From Theocolax elegans (Eukaryota > Arthropoda > Insecta > Hymenoptera > Cerocephalidae): a DNA stretch of 64,000 bases. The DNA lies in NCBI GenBank assembly GCA_026168455.1, contig CM047430.1, positions 71,773,044-71,837,043 of the forward strand, in the 5' to 3' direction. The notes below the pieces were generated by a model, which saw nothing but the letters and a program-made list of their open reading frames with translations, ran no database searches and was not told the origin of the DNA. Positions 11,479-24,699 of the stretch are shown here, one piece after another (position 1 is the stretch's first letter; each line of letters starts with the position of its first letter). The position numbers and the translations under genes are program-made.

Positions 11479-14400
11479 GAGCGAGATGCTCATTTTATTA
11501 TGTATGTATTCTTGTAGAAATTACATCAATTATTATTTTTGAGGTTAATGCCCTATTTTATAAGTTATAATTAGTATCTTATATCTTTCTCCGTTTGTTT
11601 TAATAATGGCCAGTTTTCACCTTAACAATATAGTTATCATTTATACGTAAATTTCAAAATTGAACGGTATTTGATTTTTTAAATTTCATTACATAAAATC
11701 GTTTTAGAAAACTGCACGCTCAATAGTACACTATAAGAAAAATCGTTACCCTTAACAATTAGTGTAATTATATTATAGTAAAGTTGAATTATACTTGGGT
11801 TATCAGAATATTTTATGTACTACTATATTATTCTTTACTAATTTCATACGTTGATTTACAAAAGTGAAATGGTGAAAGTCGCATTTTTTTCATTTAGCGT
11901 AAAATCCTTTTTGGTATTACGTTACGTAAAGTTTTACAAGATTCTTGGAGTGCACGAAAAGAATATCGTTCTACACGGAGAAAATTTTTTATAAAACGTA
12001 CTTATATACATATATCTAAATGTATAATATATTAATTGTTGTGTCAGTATGGTTGAAAAGTATGGAACAAAACTCGTGCGTATGGTCAAAAATGTCATAA
12101 TTTGATTTCCACTTTTTGTGTAAGTATAAACGAACGAACGTCGTAGCATATTTTAGAGAACGTTTGTGTAATTTTTTAAAAAGTAAACGTTTAGAATAAA
12201 AATTGTAATAATACTTATAGTGCCGCGAAAAATATGCAACAAAACATGTCAGGATTCTACCCAGAACGTTTGGCTCTAATTTATCTTTTCCCTCCATGTG
12301 CATTATCTAACAATAAAAAAATTGGATTATAAATGCATCGCGGTAATTCTACCTTACGAGTTTATTAAATTTCACTGATAATCTCTAATGTATATAACTG
12401 TATTATCACATTTGCATTTCCCATTTGCGTTCACAAAGATCGCGCCGCAACGATATAGTTATATAGATATATAAAAAGAAAAATAAATTCACAATCGCCG
12501 ACGATTAAAAGTCTTTTATTATTTCATTATTGCGATTTTGCGAATAACTATATGTATATATGTGTACGTGCATCCGAAACGCGCAACAATGGTAAATTCG
12601 CATAAATATATGAATACACTGCACATTATTAAAAAGCGCATTGTAATCTGTACGCGCGATAAAGAGAAAAAAGAAATTAGAGCGTAAAGGAGAGAATTGA
12701 ATATGTTACCATGGGGCACGCTCACATCACAATACGACAGAGCGTTAAAGTTAATATTTCGAGTGGTCAGCAATGTATAAGCAGCTTCCAACCAACACAT
12801 TTCCCGAGACAGTGCATTTCGCATTAATATACATCTCTCCTAATTGTTCAGGCTCGCGCACAATTCAACTTTTCGAATCTACCATCTGACAGTGTAGACA
12901 CAAATTTTATGCTGCCCCCCGCCTCCTTCCCTCCCACCACACATACACAAAGTAGGTTTATGCAGAGTCACGCCAACTTCATATTTAGATAGACATCGTA
13001 TTACCTCTCTCTCTCTCTCTCTCTCGTATGCACTTTAATTAATTTCTATATATTTGCGGTATGCTAATTTATCAGCGGCGCGCGACCAGATAATACCGAA
13101 CGATATATATATATATGTATATGTATATGTATATTGTTACTAATTGCAATTACACCTGGATCCGAATGTAATTACTCGAATTTGCAGGCTAAAGACTTTC
13201 GTTAAATTTATTTGTACGGGAATAACCAGTGTTACAAATTTAAAATTCGATTTAGATTTGCCGAGTTTATTCTGGTAATCACTTCGGTTAGAGTTATTTA
13301 TTCCTGCATTACTTTACATGGAATTATCTGGTTTATGATTATACGAGAGATCCACGATGTGTGTATTACGAGAGATAAAACGCAACCGTATGTGTGTGTG
13401 TGTGTGTGTGTGTGTACATATATATACACCTGTATCATTTTATGATTTATAATATCAATTTAATGTTTAATAATATACCCGACGGAAAAATACATACAGC
13501 GGCACGAGTGATTATCTAATTGGTTATTAAACTATATATAATTTAGTGACTATTGTAATCGGATCCGTCAAATTTGTTTCTTTTTTTTTTTATTATTATC
13601 AGCGAAACGAGGGCTGCACGAAAATCGAAATAACGTAATAAAACAGAAATTATTCTCTTGCTATTGTCTAAATTATTCATATATTTTCTTTTGGGTATGT
13701 CTTGTCTCAGTCTATATAATTAATTATTTTGCCTCGTCTTTAATAATTTTCGAATTAATATTTACATCGCATTATCTGGAATTGTCTCTTATTCAAATGT
13801 CTATGTAGATCTATATACTATAAACGATTCGGTATTAGAAATTTAATAATTATTAGCTAATTACAATCCAACAAATTTTAATGTTTAATAATCACGTAAC
13901 TTTTTTGTATTAAATATTGTAATGAACTTGATATATTATATTAGATGTTTAAGTAAATTTTACTGAAATATATTATGTAACGAAAAATATTCAATATAAA
14001 ATTTTTTTTAGTTAATTACTTTAAATTCCTAGGTTTCTGTATGTGTTGGAAACCATCTCATATATAACTATGCACTATTATTATAGATTTTAATATTTGA
14101 AAATAATTATCAATTCACATCGACTTGCTAATTGAATTATTTCAGTTATTATTTTTATAATTCTTATATATTATCTAAAGTCATTTACGTATCCTCTGTG
14201 AGAAATTTGTTCAATGGTTCCCGGCTAAAAAAAAGTATTTTACAGCGAACAACGAGTAAAAAATAGTTTTAATTTCCACGATGAATATCTTCTGTACATA
14301 GAAACTTAAGAATATTCAAATTAATCAAAACTATATATATATATATATAGCGCATTTACTCGAGATAAACATTACTCAAATTCCATTTTCAATTTACTTC

Positions 14401-14657
14401 GGACAGATTTTCGTATTTTCTTTGTCCCCGCGCGCGCTCACGTTCAGTCATAGCCAGGTATCTACATAAAGCCTGAAAATATGCTCGATAGTCGTAAACC
14501 CGAGGAGACTTGCGTAAGATGCAAAAGAAATAAAAACGAAAAGAAAAAAAGCTGAAAAAATTCCCACAGAAGAGTCACCAAAACTGACGAAATTCCAGGG
14601 TGGTTTACGCGCGTGCCGTTTTTACGCGCGAATAAAAAAGTCCGCGAGGTAAAACGA

Positions 14658-14696
<39 letters not shown>

Positions 14697-15659
14697 CAGG
14701 CGAGTCCCGAAAAAACCTGAGCGTCGGCATTGTCAAAAGAGTCTTTGGCAAGATGCGATCTCTTTTCGGTGCGTCCTCTCAGATTACTGTATACGAGCAC
14801 CCGGTGGGTACCGCGCGCACCTTCTTAAAACATCATTCTCACGTGCGGCGACATAATAAATGCAAGGGGGTCTCTCCCTCCCTCCCTCTCTCTCTGGCCG
14901 GGAAATTTAAAGCAGCCGCTCCGAAAGAGAGTACTTTCGCGAAAATTATACGCGCGCGAAACTCGTCGTCCCGGAGATTGCGCTAAACTCGAATTAACTT
15001 TTTTTTTTCTCTTTTCCTCGAGTTCGTTATACTTTCGTTATCTCAAACGTGTCGTTGTACAAAACAAAATGTGGTTGACAATCAAATATTCGGGTGGGTA
15101 CGCTGTACGCTATAGTTTCGTTAACAAAAACACGAGAGATCTGTCAAAAGCAATTCTCACGAGACTATCCTTGCGGTATACGCTATGTGTACGAATCGAG
15201 AGTTCTCGGAGTTGACCGAGGGAAAATCGCAGGTGTATGCTAAACATAGGTTGTATTAAAACTTGTTGTAGTAACATTAATATTTACATACATATATCGT
15301 TATTTTTATTATTATCATCGTGTTATAAATCACTGGTATTGGGTGACTTTAATAAGATCAGGTAATTAACATATCACGCGATATTTTCTTTTCTGTAGAT
15401 ACAAATAATTTGAACAAATTAATAATAAACAAGAAGTACTTTTTGAGTTTATAAAAATCAGGGGAAACACATATTTCCGTAACTAAAAATGCGGAAAATA
15501 TTTTTCATCATTTGTATATCTATACTATACAAAAATTATAATAATTCGAGTATGTAGACAGAGAAAAATGTTCGATTTAAAATTACTGTACATTTTAAGG
15601 AAGAACGGACAAACTGCTCAGAATAAGAATAGATTGTTATACATATGCTAAAATTTAAT
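11479..15659. other. AT-rich DNA with microsatellites, no gene seen
   Basis: It holds (CT)n at 13005-13025, (TG)n at 13391-13415 and (GA)n at 14661-14694. The GC-richer block 14400-15240 contains frames on both strands shaped by the GA repeat (for example 14462-14800 minus), without domains. No RNA gene was recognised. Confidence 0.5.
14661..14694. repeat. (GA)n microsatellite
   Basis: An uninterrupted run of about 17 GA dinucleotides lies in a GC-richer island. Confidence 0.95.
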
Positions 15660-15679
15660 AGAAGTCGCAACAAAAATTA

Positions 15680-16070
15680 GTATACATGAGCCATTTCACG
15701 ACAAGTGGTTGGATCAAAATTTTAAAATGCACCAAATTTTGGGTACAAACTGAAAAAAAAAACAGAAAAAAATTTTTAGGTGCAAAAAATAATTTGTTTA
15801 AAAGTTATTCAACCTCAAAAAGTGACTTTTATCTAGTTTTTTCGACAATGACTTTACAACTCTATTTATCATAAAAATCTATCAACTTTTACTATAGAAC
15901 ATTATATGTAACATTGGTTGCTGGTTTTCTCTAGAATTTATCCTTCCGGGTTAGAATTATTAATCTCAATATGGATAACTTATAAAATACAAGTCACCAT
16001 TCATGTTTAATATAAGGCGACAACGCCACAATAGATTCATAAGTCTAAAAAAAAGTTTGAAGCAATACCT
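15680..16070. repeat. Dispersed repeat family D, copy 1
   Basis: Segments such as ATCAACTTTTACTATAGAAC, GGGTTAGAATTATTAATCTC and CAACGCCACAATAGATTC reappear in the same order, reverse-complemented, at 33050-33290. Divergence is high, so this is an old repeat. There is no coding capacity and no termini that I could define. Confidence 0.5.
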
Positions 16071-16734
16071 TTTTAATAGTCTGTAGCTCGTAATTACGCT
16101 TATCAAAAGTTATGGTATTTTAAAAAATTACAAAAAATTATTGAAAATTTAAATAGAATTTAACATGTAAATTTTTGAAAACTTTTTTTTTTGAAAAGTT
16201 TTTTCTTATATAAAAAAAGTGATTGCCGGATGTTGTGAAACCAAGTGAAACGGCTATGTGATTGGTTTACGTTTTGCGCATGCGTCCAAAACATTGTTGG
16301 TTAGATTTGGCAGCGCGGGAAAAACGTAATGTTTGAATTTTCTTGACAAAATCGGAGTATAATAATTCATGAATAAATATATTATTAAAAATTGTTGAGT
16401 ACATGAGACAGAGTAATATTTCAAATAATGACTGGTATAAAACGCAAGAGCGCGCGAAGAGTGCATAGTTAATTCTAATTAAATGTTTTTTTATTCTAAT
16501 AGTTTGTCCCTCCTTTGTTAAAAGTATAGTTGTTTTTTTCTTTTACGTGTACATATCGACATGTTACTACAACAATTTAATAACAATATTTAATACAACA
16601 ATTCTCTCAGTGTATATGTGAGGAGTGATTCGCGCACTTCCGAGAAGGAATACTGAGAAAAAACTTGTAATAAAAATGACAATACTGCCTAGTAATGAAA
16701 CGACAAACTTTCAAAATGCAACAAATCACTACAC

Positions 16735-16905
16735 GGTATAGTAAAATTTACGCAACTCATAGTAAATATTAAAAAAATTATAGTAAAATTAATAGAGTTT
16801 TAGTAAATGTTACTATATATGTACAGTATATAGTAATTTTTTGAATTACTTTACGGTCTGTAATTTCATTACTACACAATATTGTAAGTTTACTACAACT
16901 TTTTT
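16735..16905 (+). repeat. TAGTAA-rich motif cluster
   Basis: TAGTAA, or its reverse complement TTACTA, recurs about ten times within roughly 170 bp, with variable AT-rich spacing. This is simple-sequence evolution or a degenerate minisatellite. No gene. Confidence 0.5.
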
Positions 16906-16915
16906 ATCAGTGTAT

Positions 16916-16916
<1 letters not shown>

Positions 16917-16962
<46 letters not shown>
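16917..16962. repeat. (GA)n microsatellite
   Basis: About 20 GA dinucleotides, next to a short GC-richer island (16960-17340). The overlapping 75-codon frames on both strands simply translate the repeat. Confidence 0.95.
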
Positions 16963-16964
<2 letters not shown>

Positions 16965-19038
16965 GAGCTGAAGACGTAATGAAAACGTCGAATAAGAGCG
17001 AAAAGCCGAAATGCGCCGGCCGCGTTAGACATCGGGTCGGTCACGCAATGGGATTTCCAATAATCTAACGGAGCGAGTCTACAAGAGGAGAATATAATTG
17101 CGAGCCCTATAGAGTAACGCGATTCCAATAACAAATTTTCGCGGAACCATATAGTTTTACCACCTTAACGACCTTTGCGAGTCAGAGACTCCCCCGCATC
17201 TTTTCCTTAGAGACAACTCGAAAGAGCAGTTCCTGCAGTTGCATCTCGTGATATACACCAATTTGACACTCGCTCCTTCCTCCCCTTCCTTCTTCTTCTT
17301 CTTCTACTTCTTCTTCTTCTTTTTTCCCCATCTACTCGTAAATTTTAAATTAGATACCATTATTAACTAGGCCAAGCGGGTTTACAATGCTTCTTTCAGT
17401 AAATTGCTCGCCGAACGAAAAGAAAAAAAAACACATTTTCTTTGTCTACATAACGTTTTCTTTGCGAGGGTAAACTTTTCGGTGTGTAATGTGCAATACA
17501 ACCAGTGGTTTGTTTAATCGACGTTATAACCTAAGTTTTATTATTTAAATGATCCTGAGAAAAACAATTGGTCATTTATTTATATATGTGAGAGCTTCGT
17601 TTTTTACATTTTAGTCGCTGTATCGTTACTATCATACTACGCAATAGCAATATAAAATAATGATGATTTGATAATAATAATAATATTACAAAAGTTTTAA
17701 AAAATCTCTGATTATTTACGTATAGAAGTTAATTGGATGCTTCGTGCTACCTGTTCACATTTAAACAAAACTATTTTGTTAATAAATTATGCACTAGATA
17801 AAATGTTTTGTAATTTTAATACACACATTTGATAAACTTAAACTTTTTATGTAAAACCGCTACATCTCAATCGAATGTGAAATGTAAACGTGTAACTTTT
17901 TAGTGGATTTTTCATTATTTTTATCGTATCTTTTATGCTTATCTAAAACAAAAAGTGTTCTAAACCTATCGATCCGAAATGTAGGTAAAAGTTTTGTAAT
18001 TTTTAGATGAATATTTTACCAATATTATAAAGTATTTACGTATAAGAACGATACATTTCGAAATAATAATTCATATACAAAATACGATTGTTTAAAATTA
18101 ATAAAACCACAAAATTTTTGAAAGTCAAATTATTTGAATAGTTTTTCTGTGATGTAGTTGTAATACATTCGCCATGTTATGAGAAAACTATAAATAAATT
18201 TCAGGAAAATCGATTAAAAATTAACCTATTCTACTAATATCCATGCATCGGTATTCCCTTGATATAAAATAGGTTTATTTAAATACGGTTCAACCGTACC
18301 GCTGAGTAGCCGCGATAATAAAATAAACATCTGCGTGGCAACCACACTTTTACAATAGTTTCTATTTTTATTACATTTTTGTATCTAATTTATATCTATT
18401 TAAAAAAGTGTTTGAATGGGAGAAAAAATTTAATCGAATTATTCAAGTAAATAATTATACGTGAAATATACATTAACAATAAATTTACGTTGGCACATCA
18501 AGAAAAATCATTTATTGATTCAATAAAATATTTCGTTAAATAAATATTCAAAATTATTTATCTGAAAATAAGAATTATTTTATAGTTACAAATACAAACT
18601 TTAGCCATAAAGTTCTTTTTTACGAAATTTATCCTAAAATTTGGTAAATATCCGTTTTTCAAAGATGTAACACTCTCCTAGTTAGTAAGTATTTTTCAGT
18701 TTTAAACCAATAATTATTAAAATGTATTCAATAAAATCCTTTTACGTATCAATTAAATTTTGTTTCCGAGTGTAAAACATCGAGAATTTTGAGATATCAG
18801 ACATTTTGCGATGATCGCGGCATAAAAAACAGATTACAAGTATGTCGCTATATATAAGACTCGTTTTGGTACCAATTACATATGCACATATAAATTGGTG
18901 GAACGAATATATCAGGGTCGTTCGACAAAAATGGGCTTCAAAGCGTCACAATATTCGTAAGGAAATTAGTAGATTTTGTATATATATACGGTAAGGCACA
19001 CGTACTAATAATGTTAACAAGAAAATTCTCTCCGTGCA
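16963..19038. other. No recognisable gene
   Basis: There is a short CTT-rich run at 17290-17325. The rest is AT-rich sequence without long frames, terminal repeats or RNA-gene signatures. Confidence 0.5.
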
Positions 19039-19077
19039 GATTTATATCTATATATCTAATATAGATATAAATCTAAT
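19039..19077. repeat. Near-perfect short palindrome
   Basis: The arm AGATTTATATCTATAT is followed after a few bases by its inverse ATATAGATATAAATCT. It could extrude as a hairpin. The origin is unknown, and it may be no more than TA-rich sequence drift. Confidence 0.75.
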
Positions 19078-19514
19078 TTGATTCGAGTAGAGAAGATCAG
19101 GTAATGTAATATTACCGTTAAAATATGTACCACGATTAATTGGCGATTGAGGCGAAATCATACTAGGAATCCCAATATCCTCCGAATGACATACCACGAG
19201 TTTAAAAAATAAAAGGGAAAAAAAGAAAGAAAGAGGAACGATTGGTCTCGCAGAATAACTGGAATCCACGCGAACGAATGCACTAACAATCATATTTCTC
19301 CTTCTCGTTCTCGTGGGTCTTACAGGTGTATGTATATATATATAGAATACGAATTCTCTGATATTCAACGAAGAGAAAGAGAGGGAAAGAGTCACGTTCG
19401 AGCAATGCTCCGTGAAACACTATGATTACCGTGATACGTCGATGTGCCTATGTGCCTAACTCGGAGACCTAACAGCAGAGACCGAGTGAAAATCCAGAGG
19501 TATAGAGAGGTGTA

Positions 19515-19536
19515 GGGGGTGGGGGGTGGGGTGGGG
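19515..19536 (+). other. G-quadruplex motif
   Basis: Four consecutive runs of 5, 6, 4 and 4 G residues are separated by single T residues. This is the textbook pattern for a very stable parallel G-quadruplex on the plus strand. It sits in a purine-rich tract at about 19500-19575, inside a GC-richer island (18990-20130) without a clear gene. Confidence 0.85.
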
Positions 19537-20036
19537 AGTAAGAGAGGAAGAAAGAAGGAAAGAAAAAAGAATTCCAAGTCGGTGGAACGAGAGGGTGGGC
19601 TGTATACATCTATAGACGTTGGTCCAAGAAGCCGAAGAAAGAAAGGGCCCGAATAGCCAGTCTCGAATTAATCGGATTGTTCTGCGGCGAACCGCTTATT
19701 AAGGACCCGTAAGAGCTCAGGCGAAACCGTAGGATATGGCCATGCAAACTCGAGCGTTCCACCATCAAGAGAGATGGAGAGAGGGAGAGAGAGAGGCTTG
19801 CTTATTGATCTCGGTGTGATTACCGAGGGGGAGTTTCAACTAGTTTCTGCATCTCCTTTTAAATCATCGAGGTTTTATAGTCAATTGATCGACGAATAAT
19901 AATCGCGGCACTCGGGTACCCTACACATATATATGTATATATATACACGAGCGAGTCTTCTCGATCTCGTGAGAATCTACCGCGTGATCTTTTTACCTTA
20001 TACCCCCCACCCTGCATCATCTTCCTCCTTCGACTC

Positions 20037-20083
20037 TTCCTCTTCTCCCTCTTCTCCCTCTTCTCCCTCTTCTCCTTCTTTTT
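20037..20083. repeat. 9-bp pyrimidine minisatellite
   Basis: About four or five tandem copies of CTCTTCTCC-type units. The minus-strand frame at 19859-20086 rich in Lys/Arg/Glu is a translation of this repeat and is not called as a gene. Confidence 0.85.
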
Positions 20084-20089
20084 CATATC

Positions 20090-23000
20090 TTTAGCTTAAT
20101 GTTCCTGTCGATTGAAAGCCAACCGCAACGAATTACTTATATATTTTCAATTGTGAAATTATATTGTATCGAACGACCGTATATAGGTATATATATATAC
20201 ACTTATATTTTATCTTGTATAAAATTCGTTGGATATCGGAGTATTTAATTTATTGTGATACTCAAAGCGTAACTGTTATACCAATCACGTTGTAAGACAA
20301 ATTTCTTTATCCATGGGTTACATCGCCGTGTATATATATAAATAATCCACGAATTTACGTGCACCATTCAACTTTCCTTAAATATACACTTTATTTCTTT
20401 TCTGTTTAGATTATGCTAATAAATATAAACACGAAGAAAACTGTTGTAGTTAAATTTACTACATGTCATTGAGTAATTGAGATAAAGACTTAACAAATCA
20501 TGTACAAATGACTGCCGAGTACTAATAGTTATTCATGCACCTAGGGAGTAAAATAGACATTTATTCCCGGAATGCATTTTTTTTATACTCTGCAAGTGCG
20601 TACAAGATTTTTCACCCTGATCATTTGAATTATGCCACTTTACGAAACAACAATTACTTATTTTTAAATTTTATAAATTTTGTTTAATACTGTAAAATTT
20701 TGTGATATAGTTAATTTAATTTAATAATTATAATTTTGTATTTGTAGGATGAGGCTAAACAAAGTGTTCAAACGAGAAAAATAAGTCACGGTGAATAAAA
20801 TAAAATGGATCTATACAAATACAGGGAATAAACTGCAATCTTACTCCATTCGTAGAGGTAAATTTAATAGACTTTTCAGATAATCAGGGTCAAAAATTTA
20901 TTACATATATCTCTTGAATTTTCCAAAAGTTGCAGTAAATTTTATTATATACAACACAGTCATTTTTACCACTTGATAACTTTGTCTCTCGATCGATTCA
21001 TATAACTCTCCAATTTTTACTAGAACCTTTTACATCGGGGATGCAACAGTACAACGAGCGCATGGCGCATTAACAATAATAATAACAGTTTATTTTTGGC
21101 AAGTCCAAAAAATACAGTGTGTGGTTAGTTACAATATGTATGTATGCTGAGCTCAGCCCAAAATATCACAGTGTGTATTAGTCTTTTATAATATAATATA
21201 TCACATTTCATCACACTTAACATTATTTTAGATGCACATCAGTCTTAACATTGGATTTAATATTTATGTTACGTATTACGTAAATTTACAATGTATAGAA
21301 ATACAGTACTGTCGAATTTATCGGACGCAACATTTTTTTTAATATATATATTCGCATCGAGTAATTACCCGCTGTTCGAACCATTTTTTTTTATTTTACC
21401 AATACACTCGTTTTGTCTTTTGGTTGGTATATAGATACATCAAATATTTTATTATCTACAATGTACTAATTAGTCGCAGATTATACTAAAAGTATATACT
21501 TTTTACAATTGGTTTACCGGTACAATTGTTTGGAATTGCACGTTCGATTGATTTCCAAAAAATATTTTACTTGACCAGTGTTTTATAGAGACCACACATG
21601 TACATACGTATTTTCGGTTTATTTAATAAACAATCAACAAAACAATTTCCTCAAATAAATCTATATATATTCTACAGAATATGCGAACTATACGTTATGT
21701 ACTACAGAAACCTGCTGTATAAGTACTAATTTTGTACAAACTTTTGAAGAAAAAAATAAACGTTCAACAATGTTCTATATACGTATATAAAATCGTAATT
21801 AATTCAACTCGCACTGTTCCCTCGACGATCTCGACGTGACTGTAAGTTCTGAAAATACAAAAATACCAAGATATTATTATTTGTCCGTTGATTATTTTAA
21901 ATATTAATAAAATTACGACCATACCAGTGTAGATTTTCAGGAACACCGTGGTAACGAGATTACTGTCGGTTGAAAATGTACAGGGCAACCTGTAATAATA
22001 AAACAAAATAAATTACCATCACTCGAAGAAATATTAATTTAACGTCTACAAATTGAATAATAAATTTTAAAGAATTTTCAATGATACGTTTTTTGGAATA
22101 CGGTCAACAATATATACATACGCACTCTTTTGATAATCAGAAAAACATGGTTTACTTTGTTCATTATATTTCCCTGAAAACGTGTTTTCTTCCAACCAAT
22201 CGATATAATTTTTCTTATTATTTTTGCAAAAAACAAAAAGAGATTACATTGAAATAATGAAATTTAAATGCATAAATAAATGTATAATAAATCTGCAACA
22301 CAAATACAAGTGTTATTTGGTTATTATTCAGTTATTAATCAAGTTTTCCAATAAAATTTGTATATTTGATTACTATTTATAATATTCTTCATCAATTGGT
22401 TGAAAAAAACATCATTTTCTTTTAAAGGTAAATAACGACTAGGAGCCTAAATAACCTCATTTTATATAAGAAAAATATTGAAATGTACATTATTTGCTAC
22501 GTGAAATAGTGAAAATTCCGAATATCCCTACGTCAAGAAAAGTATATAGTAATTTTTAATATTATACCACATATTTTTCCTCAGTTTACCAATCTGATAA
22601 ATATTCGTTATAAAAACGATAAAATATTGATTTAAAGCAAGGTAAAGTATAATCACCAACTAAACAAAATGTAATACAAATAAATAAATATAATATAAAT
22701 GTGCGCTGACGAACGTATTCAACAAAGTAATTTATTGAATTGACTATTAAATGGATTCTTTTTTCATGAGTACAGGTATGTATATATAGAGACGCGGTTA
22801 CTTAAGAAATCAAAAACTCGTCAGACCTGAAAATCAGTTATACGCATCCTTTCTAATCGATCGATGAACGCAAGAGAAAGAGAGAGAGAAAGAGGGGGGG
22901 GGGAAGCGATGGATGCGCAAAACACCCATAAAATCATCATCGATCACTATTTTCCCGTATAGGTGAACCACGCGCGCGCGTAATATTCTAATAAGCAGTA

Positions 23001-24510
23001 CAAGTTTTTACTGTCCGTATATATATATATGTATATACGAGTGCGACGTACCCCCTTCGAGTTTCGCAAGAAGAGGATCGTTGCCGAAGTGTATATATAT
23101 ATGCGGTAGAACGGAATGATTTTTCCTTCGGTAAACAATCGAGTGGACGCGCCTGCAACTGTACTTTCTCCAGTGGCGACAAAAAACCTCGGTGAATCGT
23201 TACGAGGGTCTTGTGTAAATATATATAGATATAGAAAAATTGATAGTGGGGAAAGATGCATGATTTCGCGGAAGGCTTGCGTCGATGGGAAAACTCTGTA
23301 TGCATTATGCATTTGTGGCCACTCGACGACTACCTCTCTTTATATATACCTGTTGGAATCACTATTTTGCGCGTTTGTGCAGTGCGTACGGGTAAATGAG
23401 TCGAGTCTTACTATACGGAGTATCCGATTTATCAACTGATTTATCAGGGAGAAACCAATTCTTTATATTCGAATATACACCGCGTTGATCAAATGATTGA
23501 TTTATCCTATCCTATATACTCGTCTTGAATATATACAACACCAAAGTTTTTAATAAGCCATTTTTTTTTCTTCCCTTTTTTTCTTTATTATTTTAATCTA
23601 TTTTCGGTATTCCTATTGTCATTTTATTTTTAATTTAATTCCTTTTGGTATAATCGAGGAATTTAGGCTGATTTATTACTTGTTATATAAATTATATTAT
23701 ATATACATACTTTACTTTCTCATCATTAAATCTTCGAAGTATTGCGTGTATATATATTATTGTACAAAGAGGACTTGTTTTTATTACAAAATTGCTATGG
23801 TTATAAATTGGTCAACATTAGCTAAACTAAAAACAAGTCATAATATTTGTAAGTTAGATTTTTTTCAACCCATATTTAACCGATTTTAATCAGAGATATA
23901 GTAATACAAAAATTTCATCCAAAATCACAATATCTTCGTTAATTACAATTTTTTTTTTTACTTCAAAAAATATACAGATCGTTGTCACCATAAAGTCTAT
24001 ATAACTTTTTCTAACATTTAAAATAGATTAATGACCGATTTTTATGACCGATAGCATTTAAAATAGAAAATTCAATTTTTTTGTTTTTATTTGTTTTATC
24101 ATAAATTATTTCATAGTATAATTTGACATTTTTACAGCACTACTACTTTATAACCACTATTATGTTCTATCACCATAATTTATTTTTGACTAATTAGTTA
24201 GTAAAACTAATGAGTCAGAAATTAATTTTTTACTTGACAAATACATAAGTCGCATAGTTTTTAATTTTGATAACTAAAACTTTAAAAATACATATTTGAG
24301 GTATTACATATGAAGAAAAAAATTACTGTAATATTGATAAAGGTATTTATTTTGAAATATGATACCTCGAATTTTGGATAAAATTATATTGGATATTGAA
24401 ATCACTTATAAATAGTTATAAATATATTAGAGTCAAAAGGAAAAATCAATAATATTTGCATTTTTTTAGTACGCTTCATTCGAACTCAAAAATATTTTGG
24501 GGTATTTTTT
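20090..24510. other. AT-rich DNA, no gene seen
   Basis: It contains a GA-rich stretch followed by a run of about ten G at 22870-22905 and TATA-rich runs near 23020-23100. Overlapping frames on both strands at 22947-23439 have no domains. Nothing else could be supported. Confidence 0.45.
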
Positions 24511-24519
24511 GTCCACGGT

Positions 24520-24690
24520 GTCAGTTAAGGGTTGAATCGGAAAAATGAATCCCGATTCGGTGTCCTTGATTCATCTGAATCGAGAAAATGAATATTAATT
24601 GAGCTAGTAAATCGTAAAAAATCAATTATGATTCATAATTCCGATTCATAATTCAAGTGAATCGTGCAATTGAATCATGATTTCTTTTTT
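24520..24690. repeat. TGAATC/GATTCA motif cluster
   Basis: The hexamer TGAATC and its inverse GATTCA occur about ten times in 170 bp in mixed orientations, often back to back (for example GATTCATCTGAATCGAG and TTGAATCATGATT). The cluster is bounded by unrelated AT-rich sequence. It could be a degenerate satellite or a multi-site protein-binding cluster; there is no coding capacity. Confidence 0.6.
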
Positions 24691-24699
24691 TCAGGATTC

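Noticed and set aside
13391..13415. CRISPR-like or satellite array
   Set aside because: Simple TG microsatellite; no spaced repeats anywhere in the window qualify as CRISPR.
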